This document shows positions 43,908-53,550 of a DNA stretch of 64,000 bases, piece after piece. The stretch comes from DASPKX01 sp035627835 (GTDB lineage Bacteria > Verrucomicrobiota > Verrucomicrobiia > Limisphaerales > SXQI01): assembly GCA_035627835.1 (NCBI GenBank), contig DASPKX010000110.1, positions 1 through 64,000 on the forward strand, written 5' to 3'. Each line of letters begins with the position of its first letter. Within the stretch, counting starts at the first letter, position 1. The position numbers were made by a program, and so were the translations under genes. Below the pieces are notes generated by a model. It made no database searches, was not told the origin of the DNA, and saw only the letters and a program-made list of their open reading frames with translations.

Positions 43908-44910
43908 CCAAAAGCCAGAAGCGTTTCCACAGTCTGCGGAGGCCGTAGTTGCGGCCTTAACGGAATTGTTTCGCCATCAAGGAAACAGGTCGGTATGTGA
44001 AGTATTGGAGAACGCGAAGGCTCGTATTGAGGAAACAGGCTATGACAACTGGAACGGTGGGACGGATATTTTCACCCTCTTTCTGGACCTCCCGCTGAGA
44101 GTGTTCGCGCCCATTGAACCGGAGATTGATCGACTGGAAAAAGCGATTGGCGGTAAGCTGTCGTCTGTCGTCAGAAATACCCGCAACAAATGGCTGAACC
44201 AGGTGGCCATCAGTCCTATACTCGATACCCCATCCCATAACACCAAAGTGGCCCCTAGCGAGGTGGAGCACCTGTGGGAACCTGGAACGTTGCGCTTGTT
44301 CCTCAGCCACGTATCGGCCCATAAAGTCAATGTGGCGAACCTGAAACGTGAGTTCCGCACCTACGGCATTTCCTGCTTCGTCGCGCACGAGGACATCGAG
44401 CCGACGCTTGAGTGGCAACATCAAATTGAACTGGCGCTGCGTTCGATGCACGCGCTAATGGCGCTCCTGACGCCTGACTTTCACCGCAGCAACTGGACTG
44501 ACCAGGAGATTGGGTACGCACTTGGGCGTGGGGTGCTGGTGATTCCTGTGCGGCTGGGCCTCGACCCTTACGGGTTCATTGGGAAGGTGCAAGGGGCACC
44601 TGGAAGCTTCGACAATCCAGAAAAAATCGCTTGGAACACCGTGGATATGCTCCTGAAGAACAAGAGCACCGAGCTTCACATGAAGGAGGCGCTTGTAGTC
44701 GGCCTGGAGAAGTGTTGCAATTTCCGCGCAGCGAAGGCGGTGGTCTCGAAGCTAGAGGCGGTTCCACAACTCACAGTGGATCAAGTAAAGCGAATTGAAG
44801 CCACCTGTGGTGCGAACAACCAGGTGTCAGAGTCTTTTGGCGTGCCGGAGCGAATAGCCAGGATCGTGGAGCGGTTCAAACCTGCGAATGTGGAAGAGTC
44901 GCCGTTCTGA
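43900..44910 (+). CDS. TIR-domain protein within the type I R-M operon
   Basis: A 336-residue protein. Residues about 1-125 are helical and unrecognised. Residues about 131-235 are a TIR domain: LRLFLSHVSAHK (strand A), ISCFVAHEDIEPTLEWQHQIELALRS with W172 and E177 in the place of the NADase catalytic Glu, ALMALLTPDFHRSNWTDQEIGYALGRG. The C-terminal ~100 residues are helical. Bacterial TIR domains usually cleave NAD+ in abortive defence. It overlaps hsdS by 8 bp and lies inside the hsdM-hsdR operon, so it is likely an accessory effector of this system. Confidence 0.85.
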   Translation: MSDQKPEAFPQSAEAVVAALTELFRHQGNRSVCEVLENAKARIEETGYDNWNGGTDIFTLFLDLPLRVFAPIEPEIDRLEKAIGGKLSSVVRNTRNKWLNQVAISPILDTPSHNTKVAPSEVEHLWEPGTLRLFLSHVSAHKVNVANLKREFRTYGISCFVAHEDIEPTLEWQHQIELALRSMHALMALLTPDFHRSNWTDQEIGYALGRGVLVIPVRLGLDPYGFIGKVQGAPGSFDNPEKIAWNTVDMLLKNKSTELHMKEALVVGLEKCCNFRAAKAVVSKLEAVPQLTVDQVKRIEATCGANNQVSESFGVPERIARIVERFKPANVEESPF

Positions 44911-44920
44911 AGATCACGAA

Positions 44921-45601
44921 ATGCCCTCGAAATCATCCAACTTGAAGTTGCAAGCGTTCTTCGGGAACTTGGGTTATCGCCTCAAGTTGCTGGAAGAGAC
45001 ACGCGCTCAAACTGATGTTTTTCTCTCAAGTCGATTTAACATCTTCAGTTTCATCGAACCGGATGAAAACCGGCTATCGGATATAATCGCAGCCTTGCTT
45101 AATCCCAAAGGGGCACACGGCCAGGGCGATAAGTTTCTTCGCGAGTTCCTGAAATGCGTTTGCGGTAGGACTTTACCAAAAGTGGGGTCCGTGGCTGTTC
45201 AGCGAGAGGATTTCACCACCTTTATCAAGAGTGATCGCCGCCGTATGGATATACTCGTGGAAATGGAAGACTTGGCCGTTGCCATCGAGAACAAGCCCTG
45301 GGCACGAGAGCAGGAGGATCAGGTCCGCGACTACATCCGTCATTTGCACAGTCGGTATGGTGATCGCTTCATTATTGTTTACTTGTCGGCCACGGGGTGC
45401 GAGCCAACCAGCTTGCAGGAAAAACAAAAGCAGGAATTGAAGGCTGCTGGAAGGTTGGTTTGTGCGGCATACAATGGGCACCTGCGTGACTGGTTGGAGC
45501 TATGTGTGAAGGAATCTTCTTCCGACAAGATCAGGTGGTTTTTACGTGATTTTATCAATTTCATCGAGGGGGAGTTTTCTACTGTCCCCGTGCGCTTATG
45601 A
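44921..45601 (+). CDS. PD-(D/E)XK nuclease-like protein
   Basis: A 226-residue protein; the ATG at 44921 (MPSKSSNLKL) is chosen because an earlier ATG would overlap the TIR gene by 23 bp without a clear ribosome site. The nuclease core shows R108-R-M-D110-ILVEMEDLAVAIENK125 (D..ExK) followed by E132-QVRDY helix, the pattern of the PDDEXK_4-type family. The N-terminal DENRLSDIIAALLNPKG is also typical of that family. It is co-translated with the next gene (ATGA overlap). Confidence 0.8.
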   Translation: MPSKSSNLKLQAFFGNLGYRLKLLEETRAQTDVFLSSRFNIFSFIEPDENRLSDIIAALLNPKGAHGQGDKFLREFLKCVCGRTLPKVGSVAVQREDFTTFIKSDRRRMDILVEMEDLAVAIENKPWAREQEDQVRDYIRHLHSRYGDRFIIVYLSATGCEPTSLQEKQKQELKAAGRLVCAAYNGHLRDWLELCVKESSSDKIRWFLRDFINFIEGEFSTVPVRL

Positions 45602-46221
45602 CCGATCCCGTAGCTTTAAAGACTGTTCACGACTTCGCCCTGAAGAGCGAGAGCGATTTGAAAACTGCGCTGATTGTTGCTGCGGCTGTGCCAGGGATGA
45701 AGGAGCAGATAACCAGCGATTTTTTGCAAGCACTCCAGCAGAAGCTCTCGCAGAAAAAGCCGAAAGGATGGGAAGTTACCCAGGGCATTCCAAATGTCTA
45801 CGGCGAGCGTTACTCGGGGGTAAGCATCTGGCAAGCGGAATGGACCGACAACTATTCCATCCGTTTGGAAGCTCAGGAATGGGGAAAAGGATCGGTCTTG
45901 GGCGTGTGGCGCAACTGGAACAAGCTTCGTGGCGGCCCAAATCCTGACGTGTTGGACCAGTTTCGAGATGCCAAATGGCCAGGAAAAGCGAACCGATGGT
46001 GGGAGTGGTATGTGCGGGTCCCCAATGAATACGGGGACTGGCACGACACTGAAGCCCTTGTAAAGATGAAGTTCAAAACTGGTGAGACAGTGGAGTACCT
46101 CGTCTCAGCGATGCTCAAAGCCGCAAAGCTCGGCACACCGCTATTGAATGAAATGACCAAAAGTAAACCCATAGGCTTGAGCATTAGGCATGTATACATC
46201 AAACCTAAAACGGGATCGTGA
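45598..46221 (+). CDS. Trp-rich protein paired with the PD-(D/E)XK nuclease
   Basis: A 207-residue protein with many Trp/Tyr residues (WRNWNKLRGG; NRWWEWYVRVPNEYGDWHD; SIWQAEWTDNYS) and mixed alpha/beta character. No domain recognised. Its 4-bp overlap with the nuclease gene suggests a two-subunit enzyme; in relatives it could be one chain with the nuclease, which I cannot confirm here. It ends 65 bp before hsdR. Confidence 0.6.
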   Translation: MTDPVALKTVHDFALKSESDLKTALIVAAAVPGMKEQITSDFLQALQQKLSQKKPKGWEVTQGIPNVYGERYSGVSIWQAEWTDNYSIRLEAQEWGKGSVLGVWRNWNKLRGGPNPDVLDQFRDAKWPGKANRWWEWYVRVPNEYGDWHDTEALVKMKFKTGETVEYLVSAMLKAAKLGTPLLNEMTKSKPIGLSIRHVYIKPKTGS

Positions 46222-46285
46222 CCTTCAATCCATCAAAGTGGAGGTGTTTGTAGAAGCCACTAAAAGGAATATGCCGTTTTGATTT

Positions 46286-49200
46286 ATGCCCCACTCCTTC
46301 TCTGAAGATGTTTTGATCGAGCAAACAGCCATCCAGCTTTTTGCTGGCATGGGGTGGCAGGCTATCAATGCCTTCCACGAGAGCTTTGGAGAGGGAGGAA
46401 CCCTGGGCAGGGAAAACACAGGGGAAGTGATCCTGAACCGGCATCTGGTCCCGGCCCTAAAGAAGCTGAATCCCGCAGCCCCGGCTGAAGCCATTGATAT
46501 GGCCGTGGTTGAGCTTGGCCGGGATCGAGGCGCAATGTCCCTGGGCGCAGGCAATCGGGAGTTTTACAGCCTCCTGAAAAACGGTGTTCTTGTTCAGGTG
46601 CGGTCTTCGGAAGGCGAACTCGTGTCCGAACGCATCCGGGTGATTGACTGGGAGCAGCCGGATAACAATCACTTCCTGCTGGTGTCTCAACTGTGGATAA
46701 CCGGCGAGATTTACAAGCGCAGGCCCGATCTGGTGGGTTTCGTGAACGGCTTGCCCTTGCTGCTATGCGAGTTCAAGTCCGTCACGGAACGGGTGGAAGC
46801 CGCCTTCAAGGATAACATCACCGATTACAAGAAGACGATTCCCCAACTGTTCTGGCCGAACGGGATCATCATTGTCTCTAACGGCCTGGAAGGCCGGATC
46901 GGCAGCGTAACGGCGGAATGGGAGCACTTTGCCGACTGGAAGAAGGTCAGCAGCGAGGCGGAGCAACCCTCCGTGTCGCTTGAGACAGTCATCCGGGGGA
47001 CTTGCGAGAAACAGCGGCTGCTCGATCTGGTGGAGAACTTCACCATCTTCTCCGAGGCCGCAGGACGGATCAACAAGATCGTGGCCAAGAACCACCAGTT
47101 CCTGGGGGTGAACAACGCCATCAACGCTGTTTTCAGCCTGAAGCAGAACAAAGGGCGGCTGGGTGTTTTCTGGCAGACGCAGGGCAGCGGGAAGAGCTAC
47201 TCGATGGTGTTCTTCGCTCAGAAGGTGCTGCGAAAGGTGCCAGGGAACTGGACCTTCGCGGTGGTGACGGATCGGACGGAATTGGACGGCCAGATTTACA
47301 AGAACTTCGCCCAGGTGGGAGCCGTCACCGAACCGGAAGAGCGGGTGCGAGCCAACAGTGCCGAACACCTCAAACAACTGCTGACTGAAGATCACCGGTA
47401 TGTGTTTACGCTGATCCAGAAGTTCAGGACCGAGAAGGGAAACCGGTTTCCCCGGTTGTCAGATCGTTCGGATGTGATCGTGATGACGGACGAGGCCCAC
47501 CGCAGCCAGTATGACATCTTCGCCATGAACATGCGGGATGCTCTGCCAAACGCAGCCTTTATCGGATTCACCGGCACGCCATTGATTGCAGGGGAGGAGA
47601 AGACCAAGGAAGTGTTCGGTGACTACGTCAGCATCTACGACTTCAAACAATCCGTTGAGGATGGCGCAACCGTTCCCCTGTTTTACGAGAACCGCATCCC
47701 GGAACTTCAACTGACCAGCGACCAACTTAATGAGGAGATTTACCGGGTGATCGAGGAGGCTGAGCTTGATGCGGACCAGGAAGCCAAGCTGGAACAGGTG
47801 ATCGCCCGGCAATATCACCTGATTACCCGCGAGGATCGGCTGGAGAAGATCGCTTCCGATCTGGTCCGGCACTTCGTGCAGCGGGGGTTCAAAGGCAAGG
47901 GAATGGTCGTGTGCGTGGACAAGCTCACGGCTGTGAGGATGTTCGACAAAGTCCAGAAGCACTGGGCGAATTATCAGACAGAACTGAAGAAGAGAGCCTC
48001 GGCCTTGCCTTCTGACTCGCCGGAGCATGATGACGTGCTCGACACCCTGCAATACATGGGCAGCACGGACATGGCTGTGGTGGTGTCTCAGGCGCAGAAC
48101 GAAGCGGCGGAGTTCCAAAAGAAGGGGTTGGACATCACTCCTCACCGGCTGCGGATGGTGAAGGAAGACTTGGAAACCAAGTTCAAAGACCCTGCTGACC
48201 CTCTACGGTTGGTGTTCGTCTGCGCCATGTGGATGACTGGGTTCGACGTGCCAAGCTGTTCCACCATCTACATCGACAAGCCACTGCAAAACCACACCTT
48301 GATGCAAACCATTGCACGGGCGAACCGCGTGTTCAAAGACAAGGTCAATGGCCTCATTGTGGATTACATTGGCGTCTTTAGGAACCTGCAAAAAGCCCTG
48401 GCGATCTATGCCGGTGGGGCCGGAGGTGGTGAAGGCGGCAGAACGCCGGTGGAGGATAAAAAGGAACTGGTGGAGATGCTCCGCAAGGCAGTGGATGGAT
48501 TGGTGGCGTTCTGCAAGGAGCGGGGTTTTGCCGTGGACAAGCTGTTGCAGGCGGAGGGGCTTCAGAAGATCGAGGCACTCACCAACGCACGCGAAGCCAT
48601 CCTGGTGTCCCAGGAATCGAAGAGGGAGTTCCTGGCCAGCAGCAACAACATCGCCCGGCTCTATAAGGCGATCCTGCCGGACATCATGGCTGGTGAGTTT
48701 TCCGGGCAGGTGGCGCTGTTCACGACCTTGGCGGATATGATTCGGGCGTTGCAACCGCCTGTGGACATCAGTGGGGTGATGAACCGGATCGAGACTGTTC
48801 TGGATGAGGCTATCGGTGCCAACGGATATGAGATCAAGGAGCAGCCAAAACGTTATGACCTCAGCAAGATCGACTTCGACGCTCTGCGAGCAGCCTTCAA
48901 CAAAGGGAAGAAAAGAACAGAGTTGGAAAGATTGAAGGCGGCCATCACTGCCCGGTTGTTCGAGCTTGTGGCCGTGAACCGCACCCGGACGGACTTCCTG
49001 GAGTTGTTCCAGAAGCTGCTGGAGGAATACAATTCCGGGTCGGCCAACGTCGAGGCGACGTTCGAGAAGCTGCTAAACTTCGCCAGGAAATTGACGGAGG
49101 AGGAACAACGGCATGTCCGGGAAGAGGTCACCGAAGAGGAACTGGCTATCTTCGACCTGCTGATGAAGCCACGGGTGGGACTCACCCTTGCCGAGGAGAA

Positions 49201-49405
49201 GAAGGTGAAGAAGATCGCCAAGGACCTGCTCCAAACCCTGAAGGGTCACAAAATGGTGCTCGACTGGAAGAAGCGTCAGCAAAGCCGGGCAGCCGTGAAG
49301 CTCTGCATCCAGGAGATGCTGGATGAACTACCGCGTGCCTACGGTCCTGAAATTTACCAGCAAAAATGCGAGGCTGTTTATCAGCACGTCTTCGACAGGA
49401 ATTGA
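46286..49405 (+). CDS. hsdR: type I restriction endonuclease subunit HsdR
   Basis: A 1039-residue motor/nuclease. The N-terminal nuclease shows RPDLVGFVNGLPLLLCEFKS (146-165, D148 and E162-x-K164). The helicase motor has Walker A TQGSGKS (298-304), DEAH (402-405), GFTGTPL, MTGFDVPSCSTIYIDKPL and QTIARANR. The C-terminus is helical for HsdM/HsdS contact. Length is normal and no stop or frameshift is seen. It is the last gene of the operon. Confidence 0.97.
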   Translation: MPHSFSEDVLIEQTAIQLFAGMGWQAINAFHESFGEGGTLGRENTGEVILNRHLVPALKKLNPAAPAEAIDMAVVELGRDRGAMSLGAGNREFYSLLKNGVLVQVRSSEGELVSERIRVIDWEQPDNNHFLLVSQLWITGEIYKRRPDLVGFVNGLPLLLCEFKSVTERVEAAFKDNITDYKKTIPQLFWPNGIIIVSNGLEGRIGSVTAEWEHFADWKKVSSEAEQPSVSLETVIRGTCEKQRLLDLVENFTIFSEAAGRINKIVAKNHQFLGVNNAINAVFSLKQNKGRLGVFWQTQGSGKSYSMVFFAQKVLRKVPGNWTFAVVTDRTELDGQIYKNFAQVGAVTEPEERVRANSAEHLKQLLTEDHRYVFTLIQKFRTEKGNRFPRLSDRSDVIVMTDEAHRSQYDIFAMNMRDALPNAAFIGFTGTPLIAGEEKTKEVFGDYVSIYDFKQSVEDGATVPLFYENRIPELQLTSDQLNEEIYRVIEEAELDADQEAKLEQVIARQYHLITREDRLEKIASDLVRHFVQRGFKGKGMVVCVDKLTAVRMFDKVQKHWANYQTELKKRASALPSDSPEHDDVLDTLQYMGSTDMAVVVSQAQNEAAEFQKKGLDITPHRLRMVKEDLETKFKDPADPLRLVFVCAMWMTGFDVPSCSTIYIDKPLQNHTLMQTIARANRVFKDKVNGLIVDYIGVFRNLQKALAIYAGGAGGGEGGRTPVEDKKELVEMLRKAVDGLVAFCKERGFAVDKLLQAEGLQKIEALTNAREAILVSQESKREFLASSNNIARLYKAILPDIMAGEFSGQVALFTTLADMIRALQPPVDISGVMNRIETVLDEAIGANGYEIKEQPKRYDLSKIDFDALRAAFNKGKKRTELERLKAAITARLFELVAVNRTRTDFLELFQKLLEEYNSGSANVEATFEKLLNFARKLTEEEQRHVREEVTEEELAIFDLLMKPRVGLTLAEEKKVKKIAKDLLQTLKGHKMVLDWKKRQQSRAAVKLCIQEMLDELPRAYGPEIYQQKCEAVYQHVFDRN

Positions 49406-49595
49406 ACAGGCGGGAGAGCGATTCACAAGTTTATGGCTGTTCCAGACTGGCATTCCTTCTTCCGACCAGAGTTGAAATTTGCTGCTGACGAGCAGGAGGT
49501 GGGCGAGTTTTCCCTTCTCAGCCAAGCCGATCACGGGTTGCGGGGAGAAATCGCTTTCTTTGTGACGGCTATTTCGCGAATATTCGCCACACCGC

Positions 49596-50927
49596 ATGGC
49601 ATGGCATTCCGAGCAAGTATTGGCGCTTGCGCCAGACGCTTCCTCGGCCAGGGCCGGCAAATCGCTTAGCTCCCCTTCCAAATGGCAGACGCTCGGAGCG
49701 ACGGAACAATGCGCATGGGGAACGATCCAGGGGAGCGGCAAGAAGCCGTACCAGACTGCCATCGACCTTACCGGGCCGGCTTTTAAGTGCACTTGTCCCA
49801 GCCGGAAGTTTCCCTGCAAGCATGGCCTTGCGCTTTTCCTCTTGCTCGCCCAACAGCCTGCCGTGATGAAGGAGTCGTCGCTTCCTGACTGGGTGACTGA
49901 ATGGCTGGAGAAGCGAACGGAAAAGGAAAAGAAAAAGGCCAAACCGAGCGAGCCGAAGGAGCGCGATCCCGAGGCTGAAGCGAAGGCAATTGCCACGGCG
50001 GAGAAACGGGCGGCCTCGCGTGAGTCGAAAGTCACACAGGGCCTGGACGAACTCTCCACGTTTCTTTCTGATCTAATTCGAGGCGGCTTTGCCACGCTGC
50101 CGTCGCGACCGCCGCGGTTTTGGGAATCGGCTGCGGCGCGCCTGGTGGATGCGCAGGCGCCAGGCCTGGCTCGGCGCGTCGGCGCCCTTTATGGGATCAC
50201 CTCACGTGGCGAAACCTGGCCCGCCGATTTGCTCCATGAATTGTCCCTCCTGCACCTTGCGGCTGAAGGCTGGTCGCGCATTGATCAACTTCCGGAACCG
50301 GTGCAAGCGGATGTTCGGAGTGTCATCGGTTTCACCTCCAGCCAGGAAGCGACTTTAAACCAGGAGGGGATCCGCGATAATTGGTCGGTCGTCGGCCAAC
50401 GAATTCTCGGTGACGAGGAGCGGCTACGAACGCAGCGGACTTGGCTGTTTGGGCAAAGGACGCGTCGAGCCGCGCTTTGTTTAAGTTTTAGCGCGGGGCC
50501 GAATCAGCCGCTGGATATGTCCCTTATCCCGGGCACGACTATTGACGCGGAGATGGTGTTCTTCCCGAGCGCATTTCCACTGCGAGCGTTGGTGAAGGAT
50601 CGGATCGGCGTAGCCGAGGATGTTGCGCCCGTGTTTCCGCATGAAAAGATCGCCGCCGCCAATGAATTTGCCGCTTTAGCGTTTGCTTCAAATCCGTGGA
50701 TTGAGCGCCTTCCACTCGGACTCCAAGCGGTCGTCCCACAACGCACCTCCAGATGGATCGTGCGCGATTCCAGCGGGGATGCACTTAGATTGGATGCGCA
50801 GGATGAAACAGGCTGGACACTTCTCGCGCTCTCGGGCGGGCACCCGATCAGCGTTGCGGGTGAGTGGGATGGCCAATGTTTTCGGCCGTTGAGCGCCTGG
50901 GCTGAAGGGAGGTTTTTCGGGTTGTGA
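49596..50927 (+). CDS. SWIM zinc-finger protein of the MoxR-VWA operon
   Basis: A 443-residue protein with an N-terminal SWIM motif C65-T-C67-PSRKFP-C74-K-H76, a zinc-binding fold for nucleic acid or protein contacts. The start MAWHSEQVLALAPD matches the usual N-terminus of SWIM proteins in this operon type. A Lys/Glu-rich coil follows (about 105-150). It is the first gene of a five-gene operon, with a 4-bp overlap to the next (DUF5691). It corresponds to E. coli YehQ by domain content. Confidence 0.85.
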   Translation: MAWHSEQVLALAPDASSARAGKSLSSPSKWQTLGATEQCAWGTIQGSGKKPYQTAIDLTGPAFKCTCPSRKFPCKHGLALFLLLAQQPAVMKESSLPDWVTEWLEKRTEKEKKKAKPSEPKERDPEAEAKAIATAEKRAASRESKVTQGLDELSTFLSDLIRGGFATLPSRPPRFWESAAARLVDAQAPGLARRVGALYGITSRGETWPADLLHELSLLHLAAEGWSRIDQLPEPVQADVRSVIGFTSSQEATLNQEGIRDNWSVVGQRILGDEERLRTQRTWLFGQRTRRAALCLSFSAGPNQPLDMSLIPGTTIDAEMVFFPSAFPLRALVKDRIGVAEDVAPVFPHEKIAAANEFAALAFASNPWIERLPLGLQAVVPQRTSRWIVRDSSGDALRLDAQDETGWTLLALSGGHPISVAGEWDGQCFRPLSAWAEGRFFGL

Positions 50928-52465
50928 GCCTCTCGTTTGATTCTTTGGTGCAAATCGCACTGCTCGGCACTGAGCGGAGCCCGTTGCCACAATTGGTCGG
51001 TGAGACGAAGCCTCTGGGGCAACTTCAGGAGCGGGTGCAATCCAACGCTTCCGAGAAAACCCTTCTCCAGCTCGCTGCGATTACCAGCATCCATTGGCGC
51101 GCTGGCGCCCTTCCTTTGCGGGAGTCGCGGCCCATGGCTGCCTCGGCTGCGTTGGAGACACGGCAGCAGGTGAATGACCGCGCCTCCACCGCTCTTGCGG
51201 CCATGCTGGACGGACGTTTTGATGAGATGTTTCCAGAATGGCTGCGCATCGTCGCGGAGACTGGGCAGATCGCGCGTCCAGAAGCGTTGCCCCGGCTGAT
51301 GGCCCGAGGCACAGCCCGAGCTGAGCTGCGCGCGGACGTTGTAAAGGGAGCGGGGGAACGCGGCCTCTGGCTCGCGCAGCAAAATCCAGATTGGTCCTGG
51401 CTTATCGGAGCTGTCAGTGATCCGCAGGATTATTCGCTGCTGGACACAGGTCTGCCAGCGGTGCGGGCGGAGTTGCTGCGCCGATTGCGCCGTTCGGATG
51501 CCAAGCGCGCCCGCGAGTGGCTCATCTCCACCTGGAAAAGCGAAACACCGGAAGACCGCGCGCTGCTGCTTGAAGCAATGGGGGTTCAACTCAGCAGCGA
51601 GGATGAAGAGCTGCTCGAGGAAGCGCTTGCTGACAAACGGAAGGAAATTCGCAAAGCGGCCTCAAAGCTACTCGCGCGATTGCCGGAATCCCGATTCGCT
51701 AAGCGCATGCGCGAGCGCGCGGATGAACTGCTCTGTTACGCCCCGGCTGTTGATGGCAACGCCTTGAAGTTGAAGCGGGCGCAACTTGCCACTTTGGAGG
51801 TATTGCCACCGGCCAAGCTTGAGGCGGCGTGGCAGCGGGATGGCATCGAGGCCAAAGCTCCAAAGGGCGTGGGTGAAAAGGCGTGGTGGCTCATCCAAAT
51901 ACTCGAAATGACGCCCCTTAGCCATTGGCAGGTTAAGTGGAGGGTGACGGCGGCGGAGGTCATCGCTGCTTCAAGCGTGAGCGAATGGAAGTCTGAGCTG
52001 ATTGAAGGATGGATCCGTGCCGCTCTGCTTCAACGCAACGCCGAATGGGCGGGTGCTCTCTTCGCCGGCGCCATGGCCCTTGAGAAGCAGGATCAGGCCG
52101 AGCGGCTTCTCGACATTATGAGTGCGGCGGGCGTCGAATCTGCCCTGGCGCCATTGCTAGAAGCCAAAGCGCCGGCAGCAACATTGCTTCTGGTCCGGGA
52201 ACACTCATGGAGCGCGGAATTTAGCCGCAAGGTTCTTAACTGGCTTCGCGCCATCACTGAGTTGGAGTCCTACGACTGGCAAACCCGCAACCACATTCCC
52301 GAACTCGCCGCGCGGCTCCATCCTGACGTGCTCAATGAAGTCACTGCCGGGTGGCCATCCCCGGAATCCAAAGGCTGGGAGTTCTGGCACAGCCATGTGG
52401 AGCAGTTCGTGGCTGCCGCCGAGTTTCGCCGGGACATGCTCAACGCCCTTTATCGCCGCACCTAA
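50924..52465 (+). CDS. DUF5691-family protein
   Basis: A 513-residue protein starting at GTG 50924 on the TGA overlap with the SWIM gene. The N-terminus SLSFDSLVQIALLGTERSPLPQ and later ESLPR/LLARG-like and KRAREWLISTW helical repeats match DUF5691, which is found almost only beside SWIM, MoxR and VWA genes. The architecture looks like helical (HEAT-like) repeats, suiting a scaffold. Biochemical role unknown. Confidence 0.8.
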   Translation: MSLSFDSLVQIALLGTERSPLPQLVGETKPLGQLQERVQSNASEKTLLQLAAITSIHWRAGALPLRESRPMAASAALETRQQVNDRASTALAAMLDGRFDEMFPEWLRIVAETGQIARPEALPRLMARGTARAELRADVVKGAGERGLWLAQQNPDWSWLIGAVSDPQDYSLLDTGLPAVRAELLRRLRRSDAKRAREWLISTWKSETPEDRALLLEAMGVQLSSEDEELLEEALADKRKEIRKAASKLLARLPESRFAKRMRERADELLCYAPAVDGNALKLKRAQLATLEVLPPAKLEAAWQRDGIEAKAPKGVGEKAWWLIQILEMTPLSHWQVKWRVTAAEVIAASSVSEWKSELIEGWIRAALLQRNAEWAGALFAGAMALEKQDQAERLLDIMSAAGVESALAPLLEAKAPAATLLLVREHSWSAEFSRKVLNWLRAITELESYDWQTRNHIPELAARLHPDVLNEVTAGWPSPESKGWEFWHSHVEQFVAAAEFRRDMLNALYRRT

Positions 52466-52468
52466 TTT

Positions 52469-53545
52469 ATGCAAGCGCTCCGCCAACACGCCGAAACGCA
52501 ATTCGCTGATGAGCTTAAGGCTCTAGCCAAAGCGGACACAAAGCCGCGCCCGCCTAACTGGAAGCTTTCGCCATGGGCGGTATCGGCGTATTTGCTCGGT
52601 GGCACACTCGACGATGGAATGGTTATCTCTCCCAAGTACATCGGCGACCGAAGGCTCATCGAAATTGCCATTGCCACTCTCGCCACCGACCGGGCTTTGT
52701 TGCTGTTGGGGGTTCCGGGCACAGCCAAGACCTGGGTTAGCGAACACCTCGCTGCCGCAATTTCAGGCGACAGCACGCTGCTTGTTCAGGGCACCGCTGG
52801 CACGAGCGAAGAAAGCATGCGCTACGGTTGGAACTACGCGGAGTTGCTGGCGAAAGGCCCGTCGCCTAAAGCGCTCACCGCTTCGCCGATGATGCGCGCC
52901 ATGCAGCTTGGCAAGATTGCGCGCATCGAAGAACTCACGCGAATACCCGCCGATGTGCAGGACACCTTGATCACGATCCTGAGCGAAAAGACGCTCCCGA
53001 TCCCTGAGCTGGGGGAAGAGGTTCAAGCCGCGAAAGGGTTCAATGTCATAGCAACGGCAAATAATCGTGATCGTGGCGTGAACGAACTCAGCAGCGCGCT
53101 CAAGCGACGATTCAACACGGTCGTTCTCCCATTGCCAGAGTCTATGGATGAGGAGGTGAACATTGTTCGGCAACGGGTCGAGCAACTCGGCCGAGCCCTG
53201 GAACTGCCTGCCGAGGCGCCCGCGCTTGAGGAGATTCGCCGTGTGGTCACGGTTTTTCGCGAACTCCGCAATGGCGTCACCATGGATGGAAAAACGAAGT
53301 TGAAATCACCCTCCGCGACCCTGAGCGCGGCGGAAGCGATTGGTGTCCTCAACCAGGGCTTGAGCCTTGCGGCGCACTTTGGCGATGGCTCACTCCGTGC
53401 GAACGATGTGGCCAGCGGTCTTGTGGGCGCGATCGTCAAAGATCCGGTTCAGGACCGGATCGTCTGGCAGGAGTATTTGGAAACGGTCGTGAAGGAGCGG
53501 GAGGGGTGGAAGGATTTCTACCGTGCTTGCCGCAAAGCCGAGTAA
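52469..53545 (+). CDS. MoxR-type AAA+ ATPase
   Basis: A 358-residue AAA+ ATPase with Walker A G81-VPGTAK-T88, an acidic IARIEELTRIP Walker B region, and sensor/arginine-finger elements (NVIATANNRDRGVNELSSALKRRFN). MoxR ATPases act as chaperone-like remodelers of VWA partner proteins; here the VWA protein is two genes downstream. It is the counterpart of E. coli YehL. Confidence 0.93.
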   Translation: MQALRQHAETQFADELKALAKADTKPRPPNWKLSPWAVSAYLLGGTLDDGMVISPKYIGDRRLIEIAIATLATDRALLLLGVPGTAKTWVSEHLAAAISGDSTLLVQGTAGTSEESMRYGWNYAELLAKGPSPKALTASPMMRAMQLGKIARIEELTRIPADVQDTLITILSEKTLPIPELGEEVQAAKGFNVIATANNRDRGVNELSSALKRRFNTVVLPLPESMDEEVNIVRQRVEQLGRALELPAEAPALEEIRRVVTVFRELRNGVTMDGKTKLKSPSATLSAAEAIGVLNQGLSLAAHFGDGSLRANDVASGLVGAIVKDPVQDRIVWQEYLETVVKEREGWKDFYRACRKAE

Positions 53546-53550
53546 GCGCG

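Noticed and set aside
49433..49669. 78-codon frame before the SWIM gene
   Set aside because: It overlaps the start of the SWIM gene in another frame and has no domain or ribosome-binding site.
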